This document shows, piece after piece, positions 1 through 7,823 of a stretch of 64,000 nt of DNA. The notes beneath the pieces are model-generated. The model was not told where the DNA came from. It did not search any database and saw nothing but the letters and a program-made list of their open reading frames with translations. The translations under genes and the position numbers were made by a program. The first letter of the stretch is position 1. Every line of letters begins with the position of its first letter. Origin of the DNA: Diaminobutyricimonas aerilata (GTDB taxonomy: Bacteria > Actinomycetota > Actinomycetes > Actinomycetales > Microbacteriaceae); assembly GCF_002797715.1 (NCBI RefSeq), contig NZ_PGFF01000001.1, forward strand, positions 2,193,304 through 2,257,303, read 5' to 3'.

Positions 1-55
1 ACGCGCATGCCGCCGCGACCACTCCGTGCCGGCACTCCTGCGTGACCTCGACCAT
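1..55 (-). CDS. Edge-cut unknown protein, N-terminus only
   Basis: On the minus strand an ATG at 55 is preceded by a strong ribosome binding site (GAGGAGGGACC just upstream), and the frame stays open for 18 codons to the window edge. The visible residues begin MVEVTQECRHGVV. Too little is present to assign a family. The next gene starts at 167 on the other strand, so the gap between them would be a divergent promoter region. The call rests only on the Shine-Dalgarno match and the open frame. Confidence 0.4.
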   Translation of the reverse strand, partial: MVEVTQECRHGVVAAACA

Positions 56-154
56 CGGTCCCTCCTCGATGCCGATCCCCCCGACATCGATCCCAGTCTC
101 CGCCTTCCGGAGCGGCGCGGGCAGCCCCAGAACGAGCCACACGGGCACCGCGGC

Positions 155-166
155 TAGGTTGGGCGG
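155..166 (+). promoter_or_regulatory. Leaderless -10 element TAGGTT before the 167 gene
   Basis: TAGGTT at 155-160 lies exactly six bases before the ATG at 167, and no ribosome binding site is visible. This fits an actinobacterial TAnnnT -10 box with transcription starting at or next to the start codon. The same arrangement recurs at many genes of this window. Confidence 0.5.
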
Positions 167-649
167 ATGACCGGCGACGAGGTGGTGCGACTGCTCGCGA
201 CCCTCGCCGATGACGGCATCCGCGTGTGGGTGGCCGGCGGATGGGCGGTCGATGCGCTCGTCGGCCGGACGACTCGACCGCACGGGGACCTCGACGTCGC
301 GGTCGACGCCGCCCAGCTGCCGCAGTCGCTCGACCTGCTGCGGCGCGCCGGCTTCGCCGTGACCGTCGACTGGTCGCCCGCGCGGCTCGAGCTGCGCCAT
401 GCCGACGGGAGGTGCCTCGACGTGCACCCCGTCGAGTTCGCCGCCGACGGCGGTGGGGTGCAACGCGGCCACGAGGGACCCGACTTCGACTACGCGCCGG
501 ACGGATTCACGAGCGGCACGATCGCGGGGGCGTCGGTGCCGTGCCTCTCGGCCCGGCAGCAACTCGCGTTCCGCCGGGGCTATCCGCCACGGCCGGTCGA
601 CGAGCACGACGTCGCACTCCTGCGCCCTCTGGCCGCCTCGGCCGGTTAG
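167..649 (+). CDS. Aminoglycoside/lincosamide nucleotidyltransferase-like protein
   Basis: 160 aa. The N-terminal half has the nucleotidyltransferase signature: a GGW motif at residues 24-26 followed by HGDLD at 39-43, whose two aspartates are the expected metal ligands. Further acidic residues around 85-90 could supply the third carboxylate. This matches the ANT(2'')/Lnu-type family, which transfers AMP to aminoglycosides or lincosamides. Many chromosomal members have no demonstrated resistance role, so the substrate is unknown. The ATG at 167 is preceded by a TAGGTT box six bases upstream and no ribosome binding site, suggesting a leaderless transcript. It stands alone, followed by a 153-bp gap. 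Confidence 0.8.
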   Translation: MTGDEVVRLLATLADDGIRVWVAGGWAVDALVGRTTRPHGDLDVAVDAAQLPQSLDLLRRAGFAVTVDWSPARLELRHADGRCLDVHPVEFAADGGGVQRGHEGPDFDYAPDGFTSGTIAGASVPCLSARQQLAFRRGYPPRPVDEHDVALLRPLAASAG

Positions 650-802
650 GAACGTCACCGGACGTCATGCCCCTGGCGCGGCCGGTGCGCGGCGTGTCAG
701 GGTGGATGCGCAGCGGGCACGCGAAGCCTCGCGCCTGTCATGGGCACCGCTGCGACAGCCCGCGGCGGATCCCCGCCCATCCCCATGACGGAACGAGGCC
801 CC

Positions 803-2041
803 ATGCTCGACAGCAGCGAACGCATCCAGACCAGCCACGCCGGCAGCCTGCCGCGCACCCCCGAGCTCATCGCCGCCAACGACGCGCGCCGGATCGCCGA
901 GGACGGGTTCACCCTCGAGCGCACCGAGGAGTTCGACGGACTGCTCACCGACGCCGTGAGCGACCTCGTGCGGCGGCAACGCGAAGCCGGCATCACCGTG
1001 CCGGGCGACGGAGAGTTCGGCAAGGCCATGACGAGCGCCGTCGACTACGGCGCGTGGTGGTCGTACTCGTTCCAGCGCGTGGCGGGCCTCTCGCTCACCG
1101 GAGCGGACATCTTCACCCAGGAGCCCGTGCGGTCCGAGCCCGGCACCGTGCGGCTCACCACGTTCCCCGACCGGCGGGACTGGACCATCTTCCGGGACGC
1201 GTACACCGACCCCACGAGCGGCATCTCGACCGGGAAGACGGCGACCGCCTTCCCGGCCACCACCGGGCCGCTGCAGTACGTCGGGCACGACGCGATCCGC
1301 TCCGACATCGCGAACCTCAAGACGGCACTCGCCGCCCAGGGGTACGAGGAGGGGTTCATCACCGCCCTCTCGCCCGGCTCCGGCGCCAGGATCCCGAACG
1401 AGTTCTACGCCACCGAGGAGGAGCACATCTGGGCGTGGGCGGATGTGCTGCGCGAGGAGTACACCGCGGTCATCGAGGCGGGACTCGTGCTGCAGATCGA
1501 CGACCCGTCGATCGCCGAGAACTGGGACCAGATCAACCCGGAGCCGAGTCTCGAGGACTATCGGGCCTTCACCCGCATCCGGGTCGAAGCGCTCAACTAC
1601 GCCTTGCGCGGCCTGCCGCAGGACCGCATCCGCTTCCACCTGTGTTGGGGCTCGTGGCACGGACCGCACACGACCGACATCGAGTTCCGCCACATCGTGG
1701 ACCTCATGCTCGGCATCGACGCCGGCGCGTACAGCTTCGAGGCGGCCAACGCGCGTCACGAGCACGAGTGGAAGGTGTGGGAGGACGTGACGCTGCCGGA
1801 CGGCAAGCTGATCCTTCCCGGCATCGTCGGGCACGCCACCAACGTGGTGGAGCACCCCGAGCTCGTCGCCCAGCGCATCGAACGCTTCGCCGCCCTCGTC
1901 GGGCGCGAGAGGGTGATCGCGTCGACCGATTGCGGTCTCGGCGGACGCATCCATCCGCAGATCGCGTGGGCGAAGCTCGAGAGCCTCTCGCGCGGCGCCG
2001 AGCTCGCGACCGAACGGCTGTGGGGACGCCGAGTCGCCTGA
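803..2041 (+). CDS. Cobalamin-independent methionine synthase (MetE) C-terminal-domain family protein
   Basis: 412 aa from the ATG at 803, chosen because GGAACGAGG precedes it; an in-frame ATG at 785 lacks a ribosome binding site. The protein opens with a HAGSLPR motif typical of stand-alone MetE-C-like proteins. It keeps the zinc-site pattern of MetE: His279 and Cys281 in FHLCWG, Glu313, and Cys377 in STDCG. Full-length MetE is about 750 aa and has an additional N-terminal domain, absent here. Such short paralogs may transfer methyl or related one-carbon groups, but substrates are mostly unproven. The 650-802 leader has a possible hairpin (GCAGCGG 710-716 with CCGCTGC 747-753) but no cobalamin or SAM riboswitch core that I recognise. 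Confidence 0.82.
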   Translation: MLDSSERIQTSHAGSLPRTPELIAANDARRIAEDGFTLERTEEFDGLLTDAVSDLVRRQREAGITVPGDGEFGKAMTSAVDYGAWWSYSFQRVAGLSLTGADIFTQEPVRSEPGTVRLTTFPDRRDWTIFRDAYTDPTSGISTGKTATAFPATTGPLQYVGHDAIRSDIANLKTALAAQGYEEGFITALSPGSGARIPNEFYATEEEHIWAWADVLREEYTAVIEAGLVLQIDDPSIAENWDQINPEPSLEDYRAFTRIRVEALNYALRGLPQDRIRFHLCWGSWHGPHTTDIEFRHIVDLMLGIDAGAYSFEAANARHEHEWKVWEDVTLPDGKLILPGIVGHATNVVEHPELVAQRIERFAALVGRERVIASTDCGLGGRIHPQIAWAKLESLSRGAELATERLWGRRVA

Positions 2042-2109
2042 GGCCTCCGAGGTTCCCCGTCGGAGTCGGCTGCTAGCGTGCAATCCCGGACCCGACCGGA
2101 GGAGGAGCC

Positions 2110-3294
2110 GTGCCCGGATCGCTCGTGCTCGACGTGCTCCTCGTTCTCCTGCTCATCGGCGGTTTCGTGTACGGCATCCGCCGGGGCCTACTGCACAGCG
2201 TCGCCGCGGTCGCCGGACTCGTCGCGGGCGGGATCGGCGCGTTCTTCGCCGTACCGCTCGTCACCGGATGGGTGGGGTCGCCGGCGTGGCGTGGTCCGGC
2301 GGTGCTCGCCGTCGTGCTCCTGCTGGTGGTCGGCGGATACGGCGTGGGCGCGACGATCGGCGGCGCGCTCAGCCGCGGGGTCGGTCGACGCGGTCCCCTG
2401 CGGGTGCTCGACCGGCTGCTCGGCGGGGTGGCGAACCTCGCCGTGTCGGCCGCGGTGCTCTCGATGGTGGCGTTCAGCGTCGTCGCCCTCGGCGTGCCCA
2501 TCCTCTCGCCCGGGATCGCGTCCTCGACCGTGGTGCGCTCGATCGACTCGGTCACGCCGGACCCGGTACGTGCCTTCCTCGCCCAATTGCGCGCCGCCGT
2601 CGTCGACGAGGGTCTGCCGCGCATCACGGAGGCCCTGACCGGCGCCCCGCCCGAGATCCCCGACCTCGACACCGCGAGCCCGGCTCTGCGCGAAGCGGCG
2701 CTCTCGGTGGCCCGCATCACCGGCAACGCGTTCGCGTGCGGTCAGGGTCAATCGGGTAGCGGCGCCGTCATCGCCGAGGACCGGGTCATCACGAACGCGC
2801 ACGTCGTGGCCGGAGTGGAGGAACCGTTCGTCGAGTTGCCCGGACGCGGGGCGGTGCCGGGTCGGGTGGTGTACTTCGACCCGTCCGACGACCTGGCGGT
2901 CATCCACGCCCCGGGGCTGGACGGCACACCGCTGCCGACGGGCGCCGCGCTCGCGACGGGCGACGCGGCCGTGGTCGACGGCTATCCCTTCGGGGGGCCG
3001 TTCCGTTCCGGGCCGGCCGAGGTCATGGCGCGGGGACCGATCATCGCCGGCGACGTGTACGGCACGGGCAGCGCACCCCGCGACGTCTACACGCTCGCCG
3101 CGGACATCGAGCAGGGTAACTCGGGCGGCCCGCTGCTGGACACCGCGGGAGCGCTCGTCGGCATCGTCTTCGCGAAGTCCGCGGAGGTCGAGGACGTGGG
3201 CTACGCGCTCACACTCGACGAGGTGGGTCCGGTCATCGACCGGTCGGCGTCGCTCGAGCAGTCTGTCGACTCCGGAGCGTGCGTTCACGGTTGA
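2110..3294 (+). CDS. marP: MarP-type membrane-anchored periplasmic serine protease
   Basis: 394 aa, GTG start at 2110 behind GGAGGAG; a TAGCGT -10 candidate lies at 2073-2078. The N-terminal ~130 residues form about four membrane segments of the CvpA (colicin V production) type. The C-terminal domain is a trypsin-like protease with His231 (NAHVV), Asp261 (DDLAV) and Ser338 (GNSGGP). Cys210 and Cys391 sit where Mycobacterium tuberculosis MarP has its activating disulfide. MarP protects against acid and oxidative stress by cleaving cell-wall targets such as RipA; that role is known for mycobacteria and inferred here. Its 3' end overlaps the convergent VanZ gene by about 60 bp. Confidence 0.88.
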   Translation: MPGSLVLDVLLVLLLIGGFVYGIRRGLLHSVAAVAGLVAGGIGAFFAVPLVTGWVGSPAWRGPAVLAVVLLLVVGGYGVGATIGGALSRGVGRRGPLRVLDRLLGGVANLAVSAAVLSMVAFSVVALGVPILSPGIASSTVVRSIDSVTPDPVRAFLAQLRAAVVDEGLPRITEALTGAPPEIPDLDTASPALREAALSVARITGNAFACGQGQSGSGAVIAEDRVITNAHVVAGVEEPFVELPGRGAVPGRVVYFDPSDDLAVIHAPGLDGTPLPTGAALATGDAAVVDGYPFGGPFRSGPAEVMARGPIIAGDVYGTGSAPRDVYTLAADIEQGNSGGPLLDTAGALVGIVFAKSAEVEDVGYALTLDEVGPVIDRSASLEQSVDSGACVHG

Positions 3295-3709
3295 GCCGGA
3301 TGGCGGCGGGCGTCGTCACGATGAGGGCGCCGATCACCCCGATGAGTGCGCCGACCGAGTTGGCGACCAGGTCCCGGGGGTCGGAGACCCGATCGGGCAG
3401 CGAGAGCTGCACGGTCTCGATCGTGACCGTCAGTGCGACGCCCAGCAGCACGGCGATCCACCACCGGCGGCGTCCGAACAGCAGCAGGAAGAACAGTCCG
3501 ATCGGCACGAACATCGCCACGTTCGCGGCGAACTCGACCTCGGCGTAGCCGACCCAGTCGAGCGAGGGGTGCCGGGCGGTCCACTCCAGGATGCGGAAGA
3601 CGATCGAGTCGGTGCCGTCGTCGATCGGCTGCGGGCCGAGCGTCAGCCAGCCGACGACCCCGAGGTACACGAAGGTCACGAGGCTGAGCAGGGGGTGCTG
3701 TCGGAACAC
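3233..3709 (-). CDS. VanZ family membrane protein
   Basis: 158 aa, ATG at 3709 preceded by a clear AAGGAGA site. It has an N-terminal hydrophobic segment followed by three more predicted membrane helices, with the polar stretch between helices 1 and 2 typical of VanZ-like proteins. Near the C-terminus the pattern ETVQLSLPDRVSDPRDLVAN matches the VanZ family consensus (E-Q, then R-D-P-D-N). VanZ of Enterococcus gives low-level teicoplanin resistance; most chromosomal members have no known function. The basic C-terminal tail overlaps the end of marP convergently. Confidence 0.85.
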   Translation of the reverse strand: MFRQHPLLSLVTFVYLGVVGWLTLGPQPIDDGTDSIVFRILEWTARHPSLDWVGYAEVEFAANVAMFVPIGLFFLLLFGRRRWWIAVLLGVALTVTIETVQLSLPDRVSDPRDLVANSVGALIGVIGALIVTTPAAIRLNRERTLRSRQTARATPTGR

Positions 3710-3833
3710 TCATTCTCCTTCCGGGCACCGGCCTCCGGCGGGCCGGTCGGTGAGGCGACGAGCTCCCGACAGTAGCGGCGCAATCCCGGGTCGCGGTGCG
3801 AGAACCCTGGACGGAGGCGGCGAGACGCGACGA

Positions 3834-3859
3834 ACCCGGCACCCCTGAGGGCGCCGGGT
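3834..3859 (-). terminator. Hairpin downstream of the cold-shock gene
   Basis: ACCCGGC at 3834-3840 pairs with GCCGGGT at 3853-3859, and an inner CCCTGAGGG-like stretch can extend the stem. It lies 18 bp beyond the stop of the minus-strand cold-shock gene. There is no good U-run after it, so it may be a weak or Rho-assisted terminator. Confidence 0.5.
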
Positions 3860-3876
3860 CCGTTGCGATCAGATGA

Positions 3877-4080
3877 TCAGAGGGCGCGGATGTTCGCGGC
3901 CTGGAGGCCCTTCGGGCCCTCCGCCGTGTCGAACTCCACACGCTGGTTCTCGACCAGGTTGCGGTATCCGTTCCCCGTGATGGCGGAGAAGTGGGCGAAC
4001 AGGTCGGCGCTTCCGTCATCGGGAGCGATGAAGCCGAAGCCCTTTTCGGAGTTGAACCATTTCACGGTGCCGGTGGGCAT
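3877..4080 (-). CDS. cspA: CspA-family cold-shock protein
   Basis: 67 aa, the usual size for CspA proteins. RNP1 is seen as KGFGFIAP and RNP2 as LFAHFS, the aromatic motifs that bind single-stranded RNA or DNA. The start at 4080 begins [10 protein letters not shown] and has an AGAAGGA ribosome binding site; a longer in-frame extension to 4170 lacks one and is not family-like. A TAGCGT box on the minus strand (4228-4223) would give a leader of about 135 nt, as is common for cold-shock mRNAs. The protein acts in the cytoplasm as an RNA chaperone. Confidence 0.93.
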   Translation of the reverse strand: MPTGTVKWFNSEKGFGFIAPDDGSADLFAHFSAITGNGYRNLVENQRVEFDTAEGPKGLQAANIRAL

Positions 4081-4261
4081 GTGTCCTTCTTCTTTCTTTC
4101 TGGGTGACGGCCCGGATTTCGGGGCGCGTCGCGGTGTTCCTGATCCGCTCCACAGAAAGGCGCGCATCACCTGTCGGCGATGGGCGTGCCCGACGACGTG
4201 CGCAACATGACTACCGATTGCAACGCTAGCCCATCCTGGCCCGTGAGGGAACAGTTGAACC

Positions 4262-4435
4262 TCAGGCGCGTGAATCGAACGCCGGCGTCGACCAGAAGAT
4301 CATCGCGACGAGCGCCGTCGCGGCGATCGACACGGTGAGGGCGTTGCGCCCGCGGCGCACGGTGCGCTCGATGGAACCGGGACCACGATGACGGGCTCGG
4401 CTGAACGCCCATCCGTCGCGACGATGACGTGCCAT
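4262..4435 (-). CDS. Small basic protein with one membrane segment
   Basis: 57 aa from the ATG at 4435, preceded by GGAAGGGGAAG. The N-terminal half is rich in Arg and His, followed by one hydrophobic stretch near the C-terminus ([16 protein letters not shown]). I recognise no family. The purine-rich ribosome binding site and the charge/hydrophobic layout argue for a real small membrane protein. It is the minus-strand flank of the hairpin-rich gap that follows. Confidence 0.5.
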   Translation of the reverse strand: MARHRRDGWAFSRARHRGPGSIERTVRRGRNALTVSIAATALVAMIFWSTPAFDSRA

Positions 4436-4545
4436 CGCTTCCCCTTCCCTCGTTGCTGGGAGAAGTCTCACCCTGTGCTTGACATTCGATGCGACGACAC
4501 ACCGAGAAAGCGGTGAGATGCGACAGAACGTCTATTTCACTACCC

Positions 4546-4698
4546 GCGGCCTGGTGGCCGCCCTAGACTCGCCCTCGGCCGTGCGCTCGTCCCCCCGAGC
4601 GCAGGTCGTGACGTCCGGCTGGTTACCGGACGTCGGGGCTGTTCCTGATCCACAGCCCCGCGGCGGGCCGCCCGTTCGGGGCGGCCCGCCGCTTTCCT
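4546..4698 (+). ncRNA. Candidate structured RNA: array of consecutive perfect hairpins
   Basis: Part of the 429-bp gene-free stretch 4436-4864. H0: GCGGCC 4546-4551 with GGCCGC 4556-4561. H1: TGCGCTCG 4582-4589 with CGAGCGCA 4596-4603, C-rich loop. H2: GACGTCCGG 4610-4618 with CCGGACGTC 4626-4634. H3: GGGGCTGT 4635-4642 with ACAGCCCC 4652-4659. H4: 14-bp stem 4660-4673 with 4679-4692, followed by TTTCCT. H2, H3 and H4 abut with no linker. The T-rich end after H4 favours plus-strand transcription, and a TAGACT box at 4564-4569 could be its -10. The loops of H2 (GGTTA) and H3 (TGATC) could pair with two G-U wobbles. I recognise no known RNA family. Confidence 0.6.
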
Positions 4699-4748
4699 GA
4701 TACCCCTTGACGACCTCCAGGAGACGGGTGCACCCTGAGAAAGAACAA

Positions 4749-4804
4749 ACTCGTCGCCCAGTTGAGCCGCAGGCAGTGCCGCGCCACTGGGCGATGAGTC
4801 TTTT
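4749..4804 (+). terminator. Strong terminator- or attenuator-like hairpin before the 4865 gene
   Basis: Arms 4749-4762 and 4786-4799 pair over 14 positions (13 Watson-Crick, one G-U), the loop is 23 nt, and CTTTTC follows. This is a good intrinsic terminator on the plus strand, but it lies only 60 bp upstream of the next start codon. It could end the RNA of the preceding hairpin array or act as an attenuator for the downstream gene. A TTGACG at 4707-4712 with CACCCT at 4731-4736 is a weak promoter candidate between the two modules. Confidence 0.6.
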
Positions 4805-4864
4805 CACGGGACCGCTCCAGCGCGGCGGATGCCCGGCACCCCAACCCGCGAGGACGCCCCAGCC

Positions 4865-5926
4865 GTGAGCACCATCGACTACGCCCCGCTGTCCGCACCG
4901 GTCACCCGGGAGGAGGCGCGGGCGTTCCGTCGGGAGAGCCGGGCCCGGTCGGGCGGGCTTCTCTCCGGGGGCATCGTCGCGGTGATCGCCCTGGTTGTCG
5001 GAGTCGTCGGCGGCGCCGCTGCGCTCCTCGTCGTGATCGCTCTGGGCGTCGCCGTGTGGACCGCACCCGGTGGGCCCGACGGGGGCATGGTCCTCCTCAC
5101 GCTCGCTCTGCTGGTCGTCCTGGGCCTCACGGCCTGGGGCATCGTGGCGGGCACCGTCGGCACCCTCGGCACGTGGAGCAGGTGGCTGCGACTCACCCGT
5201 TTCGCGACCGCGAATCGGATGACGTTCTCCGCCTCCTCCCCCGACCCTCGGTATCCGGGGGCGATCTTCACTGTCGGCAGGGACCGACGCGCCGTCGAGC
5301 ACCTGCGCTCGACCGAGGGCAGGTACGTCGACTTCGGCAACTACCGCTACGTGACCGGGTCGGGCAAGAACCAGACGACGCACCACTGGGGCTTCCTCGC
5401 GCTCAAGCTCGACCGTCGCCTGCCGCACATGGTGCTGGACGCGCGCAGCAACAACGGACTCTTCGGGGCGACGACCCTTCCGACCGCGTTCTCCCGCGAC
5501 CAGGTGCTGAGCCTCGAAGGCGACTTCGACCGGCACTTCACGCTGTACTGCCCCGCCGAGTACGAGCGGGACGCGCTGTACGTCTTCACCCCCGACCTGA
5601 TGGCCCTGCTCATCGACGAGGCGGCGCCGTACGACGTGGAGATCGTGGACGACTGGATGTTCGTCTACTCGCCGACGCGGTTCCCGCCGGCGGACGAGGC
5701 GACCTATCGACGGCTCTTCCGCATCGTCGACACCGTGGGCGCGAAGACCGTCGCTCAGACCGGACGGTACGCGGATGACCGCGCGGGCGTCGACCGCACG
5801 GCGAACCTCGTGGCGCCCCAGGGGCGACGCCTGAAGCGAGGCATCTCCGCCGGTGCCGTCGTGTTCATCGTCGTGTTCGTGCTCGGCTTCGTGTGGAATC
5901 TCGTCGGCGGGGCGTTCGGCTACTGA
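4865..5926 (+). CDS. Uncharacterised membrane protein, DUF3137-like layout
   Basis: 353 aa from the GTG at 4865; an upstream in-frame ATG at 4829 is possible. There are two hydrophobic segments around residues 30-110, a large soluble middle and one hydrophobic segment at the extreme C-terminus. The middle contains a run of alternating strands and an FDRHFTLYCPAEYERDALYV stretch followed by TPDLMALL. This resembles the core of DUF3137-type proteins, whose function is unknown. It is preceded by the hairpin array and terminator-like stem at 4546-4804, which may control it. A 46-codon frame (GTG 4728) ends in a GTGA overlap with this start. The 3-bp gap to the convergent PrsW gene shows no terminator. 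Confidence 0.6.
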   Translation: MSTIDYAPLSAPVTREEARAFRRESRARSGGLLSGGIVAVIALVVGVVGGAAALLVVIALGVAVWTAPGGPDGGMVLLTLALLVVLGLTAWGIVAGTVGTLGTWSRWLRLTRFATANRMTFSASSPDPRYPGAIFTVGRDRRAVEHLRSTEGRYVDFGNYRYVTGSGKNQTTHHWGFLALKLDRRLPHMVLDARSNNGLFGATTLPTAFSRDQVLSLEGDFDRHFTLYCPAEYERDALYVFTPDLMALLIDEAAPYDVEIVDDWMFVYSPTRFPPADEATYRRLFRIVDTVGAKTVAQTGRYADDRAGVDRTANLVAPQGRRLKRGISAGAVVFIVVFVLGFVWNLVGGAFGY

Positions 5927-5929
5927 GGC

Positions 5930-7150
5930 TCAGCCGCCCATGAGGGCACGGCGGGCGGCGGTGACCGCGCCGAGCAGTCGCGCCTCATCGGCCTGGGCGC
6001 CGATGCGCCCCCGGCCCGTGATCACCCGCTGGCGCGCGAACGCGAGCCGGGTGGCGTCACGGATGTACCGCTTCATGATGCGCCCCGCGCCACGCTGTCG
6101 CGCCCACGCGAGAGCGACCCTCCGGCCCGCCGGCGTCGCCAGCGCGGTCACCTCGCCCGGCGCGATCCAGCCCGCCGCGGCGTATTCGTTCAAGCGTGCG
6201 TAGGTGAGCGCGGCCTCCTGGCGACGCAAGGCGACGACGAGCACGACGGCGAGGATGAACAGGGGCACCTGCACGATGGCGTAGTAGCCGTAGAAGTCGG
6301 TCACGAAGAACAGCGCGCCGTTCCAGAGCGCGTGCAGGAGCACGGCGGGGATGAGCCCGAGCACGAAGAAGCCGATCGCTCCGAACGCGCCGGCGCGTCG
6401 CGCGGCGACGCCCAGCAGCAGTCCCGTCATCGCCGTGAACATGACGTGGGCGAACGGCGACATGAGCCCGCGCACGGCGAAGGTGCCGGCGACGCCGGCG
6501 ATGCTGCCTTGCGATTCGGCGATCGCGATGCCGAAGTATTGGATGTTCTCGGTGAACGCGAAACCGCCCGCGACCCACGCGGCGTAGACGATGCCGTCGA
6601 CGGGCCCGTCGAAGTGACGGCGGTTGAACCAGAGGATCAGGAGTACCCCGAGCCCCTTGCCGAACTCTTCGACGATCGGAGCCTGTACCGCGCTCTGGAA
6701 GAGCTGCACCGCGGGGGCGTCGCGATCGACGGCGCCGAGCACGTTCTGGATCTCGGAGTCGACGAGCAGGGCGATGAGCACCGAGACGCCGGCGCCCCAG
6801 AGGAACGCGAAGAGCAGGGCCCCGCGCGGCTCGGGCTCCCAGCGGTCGATCCAGCGCGCGCCGAGGAACACGATCCCGAGCGGCACGAACGCGAGGATCG
6901 CGGCGGTGAGCACCGTCCCGGTGCCGAGGAAGGTCAAGAGGTACACGAGCACGAACAGCAGCGCGCCGCCGGCGATCGCGATGCCGATGATCGCGGCCAC
7001 GACGGCGCCCGCGCGACCGCGTCGCGGGGGCGGCGTCGGGCCGCCGTACGACACGGCGGTCTCCTGACGCACCTCGGCGGGAGCGGATGCGGGGGCGGCA
7101 TGGCCGGGTTCGACGCGGGCGGCGTACCCGTCGGGAGCGAGGCTCGACAT
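5930..7150 (-). CDS. PrsW-family intramembrane metalloprotease
   Basis: 406 aa from the ATG at 7150, with TAGGGT seven bases upstream suggesting a leaderless start. The N-terminal ~50 residues are polar and proline-rich; then come about eight membrane helices. PrsW signatures are present: VEEFGKGLG around residue 160, FTENIQYFG around 200, FAHVMF and HALWNG around 270. The glutamates and histidines form the proposed zinc site. In Bacillus, PrsW starts site-1 cleavage of the anti-sigma factor RsiW; the actinobacterial substrate is unknown. The last ~80 residues form a soluble basic tail. Confidence 0.85.
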   Translation of the reverse strand: MSSLAPDGYAARVEPGHAAPASAPAEVRQETAVSYGGPTPPPRRGRAGAVVAAIIGIAIAGGALLFVLVYLLTFLGTGTVLTAAILAFVPLGIVFLGARWIDRWEPEPRGALLFAFLWGAGVSVLIALLVDSEIQNVLGAVDRDAPAVQLFQSAVQAPIVEEFGKGLGVLLILWFNRRHFDGPVDGIVYAAWVAGGFAFTENIQYFGIAIAESQGSIAGVAGTFAVRGLMSPFAHVMFTAMTGLLLGVAARRAGAFGAIGFFVLGLIPAVLLHALWNGALFFVTDFYGYYAIVQVPLFILAVVLVVALRRQEAALTYARLNEYAAAGWIAPGEVTALATPAGRRVALAWARQRGAGRIMKRYIRDATRLAFARQRVITGRGRIGAQADEARLLGAVTAARRALMGG

Positions 7151-7214
7151 GCGCATCACCCTAGCGGCGGGCCGACGGACGCTCGTCACCGTCGGCGTCA
7201 CCACCACCGGGTGT

Positions 7215-7823
7215 TCAGGGTTGCTGTTCGCGCAGGATGGCGAGTGCCCGGGCGACGCGGTCGCCGAGCCCGGGGACGCGACGGCCGCTTCGACGCTCGG
7301 CGTCGTCGAGGGCCAGTGCAAGACGCTCGCGGTGACGGTCGGCGACGCTCGCGCGCAGCACACCCACGTCGCGCTCCCGACGGATGGTACGCACGCCGAC
7401 CACGAGCGACACGACGGTCAACACGAGACCACCGGCGGCGACCACCCACCAGGCGGCGCCGTCGGTCGTGGCGAAGAGCGCGGCGCCGACGGGAACGAGC
7501 GAGAGCGCGGCGGGCAACAGCGGTGTCGCCCCGGGCCACGCCGAGGCGCGACGACTCCGTTCGTCGAGCGCACGCGCCTGCCGGCGCCACTCCGCGACGA
7601 GTTCGGGCGCAGGCCGCCCGGCGCCCTCGTCGATGACGCGCAACCGCAGCTCCGCGTAGTCAGCGGCCGATCCCACGAGGCCCGCTCCCCCGCCGGACGC
7701 GCCCGGGTCGAGGTGGGTGCGAGCCTCACGACGCAGATCGGCGAGCCGCGCAAGGAGCGCACCCAGCGCGAAGAGGGTCGCGACGAGACCCGCCGTGAAG
7801 ACGATCATGCCGGTCGCACTCAT
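7215..7823 (-). CDS. Uncharacterised three-helix membrane protein
   Basis: 202 aa. The ATG at 7823 overlaps the stop of the upstream flavoenzyme gene by 4 bp (ATGA), so the two are probably translationally coupled. There is one hydrophobic segment at the N-terminus (residues 3-25), a charged stretch, then two adjacent segments in the middle (about 103-145) and an Arg-rich C-terminal half that may be helical. I recognise no family. Its position suggests a membrane partner or anchor for the oxidoreductase, but that is inference from coupling only. Confidence 0.65.
   Translation of the reverse strand: MSATGMIVFTAGLVATLFALGALLARLADLRREARTHLDPGASGGGAGLVGSAADYAELRLRVIDEGAGRPAPELVAEWRRQARALDERSRRASAWPGATPLLPAALSLVPVGAALFATTDGAAWWVVAAGGLVLTVVSLVVGVRTIRRERDVGVLRASVADRHRERLALALDDAERRSGRRVPGLGDRVARALAILREQQP

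Noticed and set aside
650-802. Cobalamin or SAM riboswitch before the MetE-like gene
   Set aside because: None of the conserved core strings or junctions is visible; only one 7-bp inverted repeat with a 30-nt loop.
226-2076. 616-codon plus-strand frame over the first two genes
   Set aside because: Arg-rich, spans two real genes in another frame, no recognisable motif.
3877-4170. 97-codon extension of the cold-shock protein
   Set aside because: The extra N-terminal residues are unlike the family and lack a ribosome binding site, whereas the ATG at 4080 has AGAAGGA.
4582-4692. 6C RNA family
   Set aside because: One loop is C-rich, but the second conserved C-loop stem is missing and three extra stems are present.
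4479-4700. 73-codon plus-strand frame across the hairpin array
   Set aside because: No ribosome binding site, Pro/Gly-rich tail dictated by the stems; the hairpins explain the sequence better.
4610-4745. Thiamine pyrophosphate riboswitch
   Set aside because: CTGAGA, CCTGATCC and CTGGTTA fragments are present, but in the wrong order and embedded in perfect local hairpins that do not match the TPP fold; no thiamine gene follows.
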